Shown here in pieces: positions 6,214 to 16,450 of a stretch of 20,510 bases of DNA. The first letter of the stretch is position 1. Each line of letters begins with the position of its first letter. Origin of the DNA: Clostridiales bacterium UBA7573. GTDB taxonomy: Bacteria; Bacillota; Clostridia; Oscillospirales; CAG-272. A program made the translations under genes and the position numbers. The notes under the pieces were generated by a model. It was given only the letters and a program-made list of their open reading frames with translations, was not told the DNA's origin and made no database searches. The stretch covers positions 8,080-28,589 of the forward strand of contig DLLB01000022.1 of NCBI GenBank assembly GCA_002477905.1. Reading direction: 5' to 3'.

Positions 6214-7371
6214 ATGAAGATCAGATTTGACAAAGCGTTACTGCTTGCCACCTTGCTCCCGATGGCGGGTGCGGTGAGCGGACGCAATACCATCCCCGCC
6301 ATCGAGGGCTTCCATTTTGAGCCGGACGCCGCCGGCGAAAGCTGCACCATTGTCGCTTACGATTTGGAGAAAGGATTCAAGACCGCGATTCCGGCACAGA
6401 TCGACGAGGGCGGCGACTGTATCATCAACGCGCCGAAGCTGTTACAGATTCTGAAGCTGCTTCCGGAAGGGGAAGTGACCATCGCCGTTTCGGAAAACAA
6501 GATCGCCAATATCTCGGTCGGCAAGAGCGAATTTGAGCTTTACGCACTTCCGGGCAAAGATTTTCCGGCGCTTCCGGAGCTTTCCGGCGATAAGGGCTTT
6601 TCCATGCCGCAGAAAGTGCTGCGCAAGATGATCGGACAGATTTTCTTCGGCATTGCGCAAAACGACAGCCGCGCGGCACTCAACGGTGCGTACTTCTGCA
6701 TTGAGGGCGACCGGATCAAGATCATTTCCTGCGACGGCAACCGGCTGGCGATCAAAGAATGCGTCTGCGCATTCGAAAATCACAACGCCGATCAAAGTAC
6801 CCTGAATTTCCATTTCATCGTGCCGGGAAAGGCTTTGACCGAGCTTTTGAAGATCATCTCCGACAAGGACGATATGGTAAAGATCGTGTTCGGCAGAAAG
6901 CACGCGATCTTCTGCGTGGACGGAATGCGTTTCTTCTGCCGGCTTATTGACGGCGAATATATCGAGTATAACCGGTTTATCCCGCGGGAAAACAAAATCT
7001 TCGCCACGCTGTCCGCCGGCGCGTTTGTCGGCGCTCTGGAGCGCGCTTCTCTGATTACGGAGGACCGCATTATGGGACAGGTACACAGTATCGTCAAGTG
7101 TAACTTTGAGGACGATTTACTGAAAGTCACTTCCCAATCCATCACCGGCAGAGTGTACGATGAGATTCCCATGGTCAAAGAGGGATTGGATTTAGAGATC
7201 GGATTCAACTGCAAGGTGCTTCTGGAAGCGATGCGCGCCTGCGACGTCGATACCGTCGATCTGGAGCTGACCTCCGCGCAGATGTGCATGATTATCAAAC
7301 CCCATGAGAAAAAGGAAGACGAAAACTTCCTGTTCCTCGTCCTCCCCGTCCGTATGAAGGATATGCAATAA
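6214..7371 (+). CDS. dnaN: DNA polymerase III sliding clamp (beta subunit)
   Basis: The 385-residue protein has the length and pattern of the bacterial beta clamp, which forms a ring around DNA and tethers polymerase III and repair proteins. The three repeated clamp folds are visible as N-terminal MKIRFDKALLLATL, the middle NDSRAALNGAYFCIEGDRIKI (around residues 150-170), and a C-terminal LVLPVRM motif close to the clamp consensus for the partner-binding groove. The start ATG follows AGAAAGGA with 9-nt spacing. Repeat copies flank it on both sides (5936-6158 and 7372-7540). Because the intergenic gaps are long, it may be transcribed separately from dnaA, but no strong promoter is visible. Confidence 0.97.
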   Translation: MKIRFDKALLLATLLPMAGAVSGRNTIPAIEGFHFEPDAAGESCTIVAYDLEKGFKTAIPAQIDEGGDCIINAPKLLQILKLLPEGEVTIAVSENKIANISVGKSEFELYALPGKDFPALPELSGDKGFSMPQKVLRKMIGQIFFGIAQNDSRAALNGAYFCIEGDRIKIISCDGNRLAIKECVCAFENHNADQSTLNFHFIVPGKALTELLKIISDKDDMVKIVFGRKHAIFCVDGMRFFCRLIDGEYIEYNRFIPRENKIFATLSAGAFVGALERASLITEDRIMGQVHSIVKCNFEDDLLKVTSQSITGRVYDEIPMVKEGLDLEIGFNCKVLLEAMRACDVDTVDLELTSAQMCMIIKPHEKKEDENFLFLVLPVRMKDMQ

Positions 7372-7540
7372 GGTACGCTTGTGCGGGAATTCCTCTCAAA
7401 ACTTTTTATTTCAAAGTTTTCGCGGGGGATGCAAGGGGGCGCCTTTTGTAAAAGGCACCCGCCTTGCGAAGGCAAAAGATTTTCTCTTTCTTCTTGTCCG
7501 TCCACTTTTCCCCTTGCTCTTTTTTCCTTTCAGCCGTACC
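7372..7540 (+). repeat. Intergenic repeat copy 4, shortened form
   Basis: This copy starts immediately after the dnaN stop with GGTACG (7372-7377) and ends with CGTACC (7535-7540), a 6-bp terminal inverted repeat. Compared with copies 2 and 3 it lacks the 13-bp upstream stem; GGGAATTCCTCTC stands in its place. The AAAACTTT-TTATTTC-AAAGTTTT inverted pair is kept, as are the core and core hairpin (7431-7467, loop GT) and the TTGTCCGTCC 3' part. Positions 7541-7592 beyond it hold only the recF leader. Confidence 0.88.
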
Positions 7541-7592
7541 CCGTTCCTCCCATAGCTTTATTTTTCTGAAATTTCAAAGGTTTCAAACGATC

Positions 7593-8690
7593 ATGTATCT
7601 GAAAGCGATCTTATTAAAGGATTACCGGAACATTGCTTCCGCGACGGTGATTTTCCTGCCCGGCGTCAACGTATTATACGGCAAGAACGCGGCGGGCAAG
7701 ACCAACGTCATGGAAGGCGTATACTATTTTGCGCAGGGGCGCTCCTTCCGGACGCCGCGCGAAAAGGAGCTGATCCGGTTCGATCAGCCGTTTGCGCAGA
7801 TGGAGCTTTTATTCCAGAGCGAAAACGAGCGCACCATGCGCAACAGTGTGAAGTTTACCCGCGAGGGACGCGTTTGCACGCGCGACGGTGCGCCGGTGAA
7901 GAAGATGAGCGAATGGATCGGCGATTTTCGGGCGGTATTGTTCGCACCGCAACACTTATCCATTGTCAAGGACGGTCCGGCAGAGCGCAGAAGCTTTCTG
8001 GATTTCGCCATTTCTCAGATCAAGCCGGTGTATGTGCAGGTGCTACGGGAATTCAATCAGGTGTTGGTACGGCGAAACGCCATGCTCCGCATTCTGCACG
8101 AGGAAGGACTTTCGCTTTTGGATTATCTGCATATCTACACCCAGCGGCTGGCAAACGCGGCAAGCCGCGTGGCGGAAATCCGCACCCGCTATGTGGAATT
8201 GCTCAGCCGGGAGGTCAACCGCTTTATGAAAGAGATGTCCGGCGGCACGGAGGACGTGCAGCTGACGTATCTCGGCGGCGGCACGGCGGAGGATTATATC
8301 CGCAGAATGCGGGAAGTGCAGGATCGGGAGATCCGCACGGCGCTGACGCAGGTGGGCGTCCACAAAGAGGACATCGGCATCACCATCAACGGCAAAGAGG
8401 CGCGCACTTATGCCTCGCAAGGACAACAGCGCAGTATCGCGCTTGCGATGAAGCTGGCGGAGGGGGAGCTTTCCAAGCTCGCCACCGGCGAATATCCCGT
8501 GTTTCTGCTGGACGACGTGTTCAGCGAACTGGACGAGAGCCGCAAGCATTATATCATGGAAAAAACCGCACAGGACAAACGACAGCTGGTGTTGACCACC
8601 TGCGACGAAAGCGTTTGCCGTATGTGGAAAGACGCAAACGTGTATACGGTGGAGGACGGCGTTTATACGCAGGTGGAACATCCGTCGTAA
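7593..8690 (+). CDS. recF: DNA replication and repair protein RecF
   Basis: RecF is an SMC/ABC-like ATPase that, with RecO and RecR, directs RecA onto gapped DNA. The 365-residue protein shows Walker A GKNAAGKT (30-37), an ABC-signature-like segment YASQGQQRS (273-281) and Walker B LLDDVFSELD (305-314). I chose the ATG at 7593, where the protein opens MYLKAILLKDYRN as RecF does and an AAAGG lies 12 nt upstream. An in-frame reading extends back to 7464 but would translate repeat copy 4 and is spurious. The S4-domain gene found between dnaN and recF in many Bacillota is missing, its place taken by the repeat. Confidence 0.96.
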   Translation: MYLKAILLKDYRNIASATVIFLPGVNVLYGKNAAGKTNVMEGVYYFAQGRSFRTPREKELIRFDQPFAQMELLFQSENERTMRNSVKFTREGRVCTRDGAPVKKMSEWIGDFRAVLFAPQHLSIVKDGPAERRSFLDFAISQIKPVYVQVLREFNQVLVRRNAMLRILHEEGLSLLDYLHIYTQRLANAASRVAEIRTRYVELLSREVNRFMKEMSGGTEDVQLTYLGGGTAEDYIRRMREVQDREIRTALTQVGVHKEDIGITINGKEARTYASQGQQRSIALAMKLAEGELSKLATGEYPVFLLDDVFSELDESRKHYIMEKTAQDKRQLVLTTCDESVCRMWKDANVYTVEDGVYTQVEHPS

Positions 8691-8761
8691 AGCGCAAACA
8701 CAGCGAAAACTTGCAGGAATTTACAAAAAAGCAGAAAAATGCAGGAAAGAGAGGGCTTTCT

Positions 8762-9028
8762 GTGTATATTCGCATAGATCGGGATCGGATTTTGCGGCGG
8801 GAGGAAATCGTCGGCATTTTCGATTTAGACGCGGCGGCAGTCGGCGGCGCGACCAAGGGCTTTTTACAGAAAGCCGAAGAACAGAACCAAATACAAACCA
8901 TCGGCGCGCAGTTACCGAAATCCTTTTTGGTCTGCACCGACGGACGCGTAATCTTTTCCCAATACGCCGCGTCTGTTTTATTGCGCCGTGCAAATACAAC
9001 CATAGACGATACAAACGGGGAGAAATAA
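8762..9028 (+). CDS. remB: RemB-like DUF370 family protein
   Basis: The 88-residue protein starts MYIRIDRDRILRREEIVGIF, followed by LPKSFLVCTDGRVIFSQYAASVLLRR. This matches the DUF370 protein that sits between recF and gyrB in B. subtilis (RemB, YaaB), one of two proteins that favour biofilm matrix gene expression there. The biochemical activity of RemB itself is poorly known; the related RemA binds DNA. The start is a GTG at 8762 with GAGAGGG 6 nt before it. Sequence similarity to the recalled family pattern and exact gene position both support the call. A matrix role in this organism is not demonstrated. Confidence 0.88.
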   Translation: MYIRIDRDRILRREEIVGIFDLDAAAVGGATKGFLQKAEEQNQIQTIGAQLPKSFLVCTDGRVIFSQYAASVLLRRANTTIDDTNGEK

Positions 9029-9030
9029 TC

Positions 9031-9101
9031 TCCCGACAGCACCCTTTTCCGTGTCAAACGACCGTCCCGGAAAAGGAAAGACCAAAACCGGGCGGTCGGG
9101 A
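9031..9101 (+). promoter_or_regulatory. gyrB leader with competing inverted repeats
   Basis: The gap before gyrB contains an outer pair TCCCGAC (9031-9037) / GTCGGGA (9095-9101) enclosing an inner pair CCTTTTCCG (9043-9051) / CGGAAAAGG (9068-9076). A different pairing is possible: GACCGTCCC (9060-9068) with GGGCGGTC (9090-9097), one bulge. This excludes the outer pair and clips the inner one. Mutually exclusive stems directly before a start codon suggest possible RNA-level control of gyrase, but there is no U-run terminator and no known riboswitch pattern. Confidence 0.5.
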
Positions 9102-9114
9102 AACGGAAAAAGAC

Positions 9115-11052
9115 ATGGCAGAACAAACGTTACATCATGAACACGATCAGCACTATGACGAAAATCAGATTCAGGTGCTGGAAGGACTGGAAGCGGTACG
9201 GAAGCGTCCGGGTATGTATATCGGCTCGACTTCCGCGCGGGGCTTACACCATCTGGTGTATGAAATTGTAGACAACTCCATTGACGAAGCGCTGGCAGGC
9301 GCTTGCTCGGTGATTACCGTGACTTTGGAAAAGGACGGCTCGGTGTCGGTACAGGACGACGGGCGCGGGATTCCGACGCAGATGCACCATAAAATGGGGA
9401 TTCCGACGCCGGAAGTGGTATTCACGGTCTTGCATGCAGGCGGAAAATTCGGCGGCGAGGGCTATACCTTCTCCGGCGGTCTGCACGGCGTGGGCGCGTC
9501 GGTGGTGAACGCGTTGTCCGAGTGGCTGATCTACGACGACGCGCGGGACGGAAAGCATTACACCGAAAAATTCGTGCGCGGCAAGGTGGCAGAGCCTTAC
9601 ACTTGCGCGGGAGAGACGGAACGGCACGGCTTGTATGTGCGGTTTTTGCCGGACGCGCAGATCTTTGAGACGTTGCAATTTGATTACAATGTGCTTTTGA
9701 CGCGCTTGCGCGAGCAGGCGTTCTTAAACGCCGGTGTGCGGATCGTTCTGCGGGACGACCGCGGCGAGGAAACGGTGGAGGACGATCTGTGCTATGAGGG
9801 CGGAATCCGCAACTTTGTGTCTTTCCACAACGAAAACAAGCACTGCGAGGTTCTGCATCCGGACGTGATCTATATGCGCGCCGACCGCGAGGACAGCGTA
9901 GCGGAGGTGGCGCTGCAATATACCGACAGCTATAACAGCACCCTGCTCACCTTTGCCAATAACATTCACACCGCCGAGGGCGGCACGCATGAGACGGGCT
10001 TCAAAACCTCTCTTGCCAACGTCATCAACACCTATGCCCGCGCAAAGAATATCTTAAAGGATTCCGATAAGGATTTCACCACGGACGACGTGCTGGAGGG
10101 TGTGACGGCAATCGTCAGCGTGAAGCTGCGCGAAGCGCAGTTTGAAGGACAGACCAAAGCGAAGCTCGGCAATTCCGAGATGCGGACGTTTGTCTACGGC
10201 ATGGTGAAAGAAAAGCTGACGGAATATTTTGACGAAAATCCGGTGGTGGCGCGGTCGATCATCGACAAGGCGCTTGCCGCCTCCCGTGCGCGCGAAGCCG
10301 CGCGGAAAGCGAGAGAGATCGCACGGCGCAAGTCGCCGCTGGAAAGCGGCGCGCTCCCCGGCAAGCTCTGGGACTGTCACGAAAAACGCGTGGAAGTGAC
10401 GGAACTGTTCTTGGTCGAGGGAAACTCCGCAGGCGGTTCGGCAAAGGACGGGCGCGATTCGCGCTTCCAAGCCATCCTGCCGCTGCGCGGAAAAGTGCTG
10501 AACGTGGAAAAGAGCCGGTTGGATAAAATCTACGCGAATACCCAGTTGATTCCGATCATTCAGTCGCTCGGATGCGGCATCGGGGAAGATTTTGACATCA
10601 AGAAGCTCCGCTATGGAAAGATCATCATTATGGCGGATGCCGATGTGGACGGTTCGCATATCAGCATCCTGTTGCTGACGTTTTTCTACCGGCATATGCC
10701 GAAGTTAATCGAGGAGGGGCATGTGTATCTGGCACAGCCGCCGCTGTATAAGGTGTTCAAAGGCGAAAAGGAAATCCGCTACGCCTTCTCCGACGAGGAA
10801 CGGGATCTGTATATCAAGGAGCTTGGCGGCGAAAAAGTGGAAGCCGAACGGTATAAAGGTCTGGGTGAAATGGATCCGCCCCAGCTTTGGGAAACCACCA
10901 TGGATCCCGAACACCGTACCATCCTGCGCGTGGAGATCGAGGACGCCATCCAGTGCGATCAGATCTTCTCCGTTCTGATGGGCGAATCCGTCGAACCCCG
11001 CAGAGAGTTCATCGAGAAGAACGCGAAATTTGCCGAGAATCTGGACGTGTAA
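9115..11052 (+). CDS. gyrB: DNA gyrase subunit B
   Basis: GyrB supplies ATP hydrolysis and the TOPRIM metal site for negative supercoiling. The 645-residue protein has the GHKL ATPase motifs: catalytic Glu50 in YEIVDNSIDEAL (49-60), DDGRGIP (81-87) and GGLHGVGASVVNALS (121-135). The TOPRIM domain has FLVEGNSAGGSAK, the catalytic Glu being followed by Asn437, and the metal-binding DADVDG (508-513). Most GyrB proteins have Asp where this has Asn437; the equivalent E. coli change (D426N) is a known quinolone-resistance substitution. The C-terminal RYKGLGEMDPPQLWETTMDP is typical. At 645 residues it is the short form without the E. coli insertion. The ribosome-binding site (GGAAA) is weak. Confidence 0.98.
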   Translation: MAEQTLHHEHDQHYDENQIQVLEGLEAVRKRPGMYIGSTSARGLHHLVYEIVDNSIDEALAGACSVITVTLEKDGSVSVQDDGRGIPTQMHHKMGIPTPEVVFTVLHAGGKFGGEGYTFSGGLHGVGASVVNALSEWLIYDDARDGKHYTEKFVRGKVAEPYTCAGETERHGLYVRFLPDAQIFETLQFDYNVLLTRLREQAFLNAGVRIVLRDDRGEETVEDDLCYEGGIRNFVSFHNENKHCEVLHPDVIYMRADREDSVAEVALQYTDSYNSTLLTFANNIHTAEGGTHETGFKTSLANVINTYARAKNILKDSDKDFTTDDVLEGVTAIVSVKLREAQFEGQTKAKLGNSEMRTFVYGMVKEKLTEYFDENPVVARSIIDKALAASRAREAARKAREIARRKSPLESGALPGKLWDCHEKRVEVTELFLVEGNSAGGSAKDGRDSRFQAILPLRGKVLNVEKSRLDKIYANTQLIPIIQSLGCGIGEDFDIKKLRYGKIIIMADADVDGSHISILLLTFFYRHMPKLIEEGHVYLAQPPLYKVFKGEKEIRYAFSDEERDLYIKELGGEKVEAERYKGLGEMDPPQLWETTMDPEHRTILRVEIEDAIQCDQIFSVLMGESVEPRREFIEKNAKFAENLDV

Positions 11053-11170
11053 GAGGGAAACCGCACCTTGTTTTCCCTTTTCCAGCGTTTTCGCGGGCGT
11101 GCAAGGGGCACCTTTTGCAAAAGGCATCCGATTGGCAGGGTATGCGATTTTTGTTGTTTTAATCCGTACC
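11053..11170 (+). repeat. Intergenic repeat copy 5, degenerate
   Basis: This copy fills most of the gyrB-gyrA gap. Only the middle is well kept: CGTTTTCGCGGGCGTGCAAG followed by a weakened core hairpin (11101-11136) with the CCTTTTGCAAAAGG centre intact but changed outer arms. The 3' part is altered, yet a CCGTACC end motif remains (11164-11170). The upstream 13-bp stem is not recognisable. It looks like the oldest copy in the window. The rest of the gap (11171-11228) holds the gyrA leader. Confidence 0.75.
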
Positions 11171-11228
11171 TCCCCACCCCGCAACCCCTCACCCACATCC
11201 GAAAAAAGGAGACGAAAGAAAAAATAAA

Positions 11229-13788
<2,560 letters not shown>

Positions 13789-13796
<8 letters not shown>

Positions 13797-14430
13797 AATT
13801 TTGTACCGTTTGTGTGCTAAGATACAGGGGAAGGGAGCCGGATGGCGAAAAACCTTGGGCTTGTGTCTTTGTGCGGTCTGGATATTCGTGGGGCTGACGG
13901 GGTGCGGAAACGCCTCCGTCCCGGACGCGCAAAGCGCGCTTTGCGAACAGTTTGCGCAAGCCCGCACGCTGTATTTTGCGGTCTATGGGGATGGCTTTGC
14001 TTATGATGAGACGGTGGAAATTCCGTCGAGTACCGCGGCGTTCTATGTCAGGGTAACGGAGGACGCGCCCTACCAGAGCTGCGCGGCGTTCCGCGAAGCG
14101 ATCCGCAAGACCTACACCGCGTCGCAGGCGGAAACCCTGTGTTATCTTGCGTTTGACGGGGATACCGAAAACGGCATTTCCCCCCGCTACAAGGATGACG
14201 AGGACGGAAAGCTGTGCGTGAACGTCAAAATGACGCCGCTTTTGCCGGGCATCGGGGCTACGGCAGATTTGACGCGCGTCACGGGCGAAGCGATCAGCAA
14301 CTATGCGGTGCGGTTTACGGTGTTGTTTTCTGCGGGCGGGGTGGAAATTCCCCAAAGCGTGACCATGCAGAAAGAGGACGGCGTGTGGAAATTTGATTCT
14401 CCGCCGTACTGTTCGGAAAATCCGGTTTGA
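13789..14430 (+). CDS. Putative lipoprotein of unknown function
   Basis: The 213-residue protein opens with basic residues and a hydrophobic stretch (about 22-36) ending in a lipobox LTGC (36-39). It is therefore probably lipid-anchored at Cys39 on the outer face of the membrane. The rest is a soluble domain of about 170 residues with alternating strands (FYVRV, RFTVLF, SVTMQKEDGVWKF). The end, DGVWKFDSP, resembles small secreted immunoglobulin- or NTF2-like domains, but I recognise no family and propose no function. Its ATG lies inside the end of gyrA (8-nt overlap, different frame), suggesting translational coupling to gyrase. Codon use looks like its neighbours. A 55-nt gap separates it from recA. 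Confidence 0.8.
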
Positions 14431-14485
14431 AGCGGACGGCTCCCTTTCCTATTTTGCAGATTTGAACAAGCAGGAGGAGATAAGT

Positions 14486-15655
14486 ATGGCAAAGGCAAGT
14501 GAAAAGAAATCCAAGAAAAAAGACGCGGCGAAGGGCGAAGCGGAGGAATCCTCCCTCGAACTCTCCACGCCGGAAGCGAAAAAGAAAGCGCTGGAGACGG
14601 CGATTGCCAAGATCCGTCGGGATTACGGCGAGGGTACGATCATGCGGCTGGGCGAAAATACGCACATGAACGTGCAGGGGGTTTCCACAGGCTCCCTGAC
14701 ATTGGATCTTGCGCTTGGCATCGGCGGCGTACCGCGCGGGCGGATTGTGGAGATCTACGGACCGGAATCTTCCGGTAAAACGACGGTGGCGTTACATGTG
14801 GCGGCAGAGGTGCAGAAAGCGGGCGGCATCGCGGCGTTTATCGACGTCGAACACGCGCTGGATCCGGTCTATGCGAAAGCCCTCGGCGTGGATATTAACG
14901 ATTTATTGGTGTCTCAGCCGGATTCCGGCGAGCAGGCGCTGGAAATTACGGAAGCGCTGGTGCGCTCCGGCGCGGTGGACGCGGTGGTTATCGACTCGGT
15001 GGCGGCGTTGGTCACACAGCAGGAAATTGACGGGGAAATGGGACAGGCGCAGGTGGGTGCGCAGGCGCGTCTGATGTCGCAGGCAATGCGGAAGCTGGCG
15101 GGCGAAGTGGCAAAATCCAACTGCGTGGCGGTGTTCATCAACCAGTTGCGCGAAAAGGTCGGCATTGTCTACGGCAATCCGGAGGTGACGCCCGGCGGGC
15201 GCGCGCTGAAATTCTATGCTTCCGTGCGTATTGAGGTGCGCAAGAGCGAACAGATCAAAAACGGCGCGGAGATCGTGGGCAACCGCGTGAAGTGCAAAGT
15301 GGTGAAAAATAAGGTGGCGCGTCCGTTCGGCACGGCGGAGTTTGATCTGCTCTACGGCAAAGGAATCTCCAAGGTCGGAGAGGTGCTGGATCTCGGCGTA
15401 CAGCTTGAGATTTTGGAGAAAAGCGGCGCGTGGTACAAATACAACGGCGAGCGCATCGGACAGGGACGCGAAAAGGCGAAAGAATTTTTGGAACAGCATC
15501 CCGACTGGATGGCGGAAATTGAGCAAAAGGTCAAGGAAAACATCGGGAAACTGGATATGATAGAAGAAGGTCTTGCAGACGCGGATAACGAAGTGGACGA
15601 TGACGAGCCGTTCGACATCACGTTAGTGGCGGGCATTGACGAAGATGACGCATAA
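14486..15655 (+). CDS. recA: Recombinase RecA
   Basis: RecA forms filaments on single-stranded DNA, drives strand exchange and triggers LexA self-cleavage. The 389-residue protein has Walker A GPESSGKTT (92-100), Walker B VVIDSVAAL (167-175), and NQLREKVGIVYGNPEVTPGG (219-238) including the L2 loop. I chose the ATG at 14486 because AGGAGGAG lies 6 nt before it; an in-frame reading from 14393 has no such site and overlaps the lipoprotein gene. The first 28 residues are an extra Lys/Ala/Glu-rich stretch before the usual KKALETAIAKI beginning. The C-terminal tail is acidic, as is typical. No Gram-positive SOS box of the GAAC-N4-GTTC form is visible upstream. Confidence 0.98.
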   Translation: MAKASEKKSKKKDAAKGEAEESSLELSTPEAKKKALETAIAKIRRDYGEGTIMRLGENTHMNVQGVSTGSLTLDLALGIGGVPRGRIVEIYGPESSGKTTVALHVAAEVQKAGGIAAFIDVEHALDPVYAKALGVDINDLLVSQPDSGEQALEITEALVRSGAVDAVVIDSVAALVTQQEIDGEMGQAQVGAQARLMSQAMRKLAGEVAKSNCVAVFINQLREKVGIVYGNPEVTPGGRALKFYASVRIEVRKSEQIKNGAEIVGNRVKCKVVKNKVARPFGTAEFDLLYGKGISKVGEVLDLGVQLEILEKSGAWYKYNGERIGQGREKAKEFLEQHPDWMAEIEQKVKENIGKLDMIEEGLADADNEVDDDEPFDITLVAGIDEDDA

Positions 15656-16241
15656 GGATTGGCATCCATCGGCGCAGGCAGAAAGGATGTCGGCGGCGCA
15701 AAACGCCGGCGCACGTAGCGAGGAGCCGGCAGAAGCGTCAAAAACCGACGACACGGACGACGCACGGACAGCACTCACGGCGCAGATGCGCGAAGCGCGG
15801 AAGAAGCGTGCGGCGTGCAGTGCGCTCCGCATGCAGGGGTATCAGGAAAATTCTGGACGGCGGTTGCGGGAAAAGCTTACGGCGAAAGGATTTTCGGAGG
15901 AGGAAACGGACTACGCGCTTGCGTATCTTTCCAAACACGGCTACTTAAACGAGGAAACGGCGATCGCGCATTTGGTGGAATATCAGGCGCATACGCGGCT
16001 CTACGGCAAACGCAGAATCGTGCAGACGCTGATGCAGAAAGGGTATTCCCGCGCACAGATTGCCGCCGCGCCGTTTGATGAGGTGGACTTTTTCGCCGTC
16101 TGCCGCCGCCGCGCCGCGCGCTATCGGCTCTATGACGAAACCGGTATGCTCCCGAAAAAATCCGTGGACGCGCTTCTGCGCGCCGGATTCTCTTTTGCCG
16201 AGATCCACGCTGCCGAGAAAGACGCGGCGGGGAACGGCTAA
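15645..16241 (+). CDS. recX: Regulatory protein RecX
   Basis: RecX binds RecA filaments and limits RecA activity. The 198-residue protein keeps the three-helix repeat pattern: GRRLREKLTAKGFSEEETDY with YLSKHGYLNEETAIAHLVEY, then RLYGKRRIVQTLMQKGYSRAQI, then a third repeat near the C-terminus. The first 45 residues are polar, variable and probably disordered. The ATG at 15645 overlaps the recA end by 11 nt. An alternative ATG at 15687 has CAGG 8 nt upstream, and an in-frame TTG at 15636 also exists, so the start is uncertain. Overlap with recA fits the common recA-recX pair. Confidence 0.9.
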   Translation: MTHKDWHPSAQAERMSAAQNAGARSEEPAEASKTDDTDDARTALTAQMREARKKRAACSALRMQGYQENSGRRLREKLTAKGFSEEETDYALAYLSKHGYLNEETAIAHLVEYQAHTRLYGKRRIVQTLMQKGYSRAQIAAAPFDEVDFFAVCRRRAARYRLYDETGMLPKKSVDALLRAGFSFAEIHAAEKDAAGNG

Positions 16242-16244
16242 AGA

Positions 16245-16410
16245 GGTACGAAGGTACGGTGGAAAAGGGAAAAAAGGCATCGGGGAAAGCGGACGCCTTT
16301 GCAAGGCGGGTGCCTTTTGCAAAAGGCGCCCCCTTGCATCCCCCGCGAAAACTTGCAATCGGGGAAAATACGGTGTGTTCTGCCCGAAAAGGGCTGGAGG
16401 AAATTTCCTC
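16245..16410 (-). repeat. Intergenic repeat copy 6, reverse orientation, variant type
   Basis: Antisense to recX and rimO, this copy begins on the plus strand 3 nt after the recX stop with GGTACGAAGGTACGG (16245-16259), the complement of the family's 3' end. The core hairpin is 16301-16337 with a GC loop, and the TTTTCGCGGGGG core follows in reverse. The 5' part is a variant: GCCC-TTTTC-GGGC (complement of 16382-16394) replaces the AAAACTTT segment, and GAGGAAATTTCCTC (16397-16410) replaces the 13-bp stem. Copies 7 and 8 share this variant type. Confidence 0.88.
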
Positions 16411-16450
16411 TTAAAATATAGCCCATGAATAAAGAAAGGGAAGCAGATTG

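Noticed and set aside
7464..7592. Upstream extension of recF through repeat copy 4
   Set aside because: The extra 43 residues translate the pyrimidine-rich end of the repeat; RecF family proteins begin at the ATG at 7593.
14431..14485. SOS box controlling recA
   Set aside because: No GAAC-N4-GTTC match was found in the gap or just upstream; GAACAAGC alone is not enough.
16301..16337. Core hairpins of the repeats as ordinary intrinsic terminators
   Set aside because: The stem is strong, but no run of T follows directly in either direction; a termination role remains possible but is not shown.
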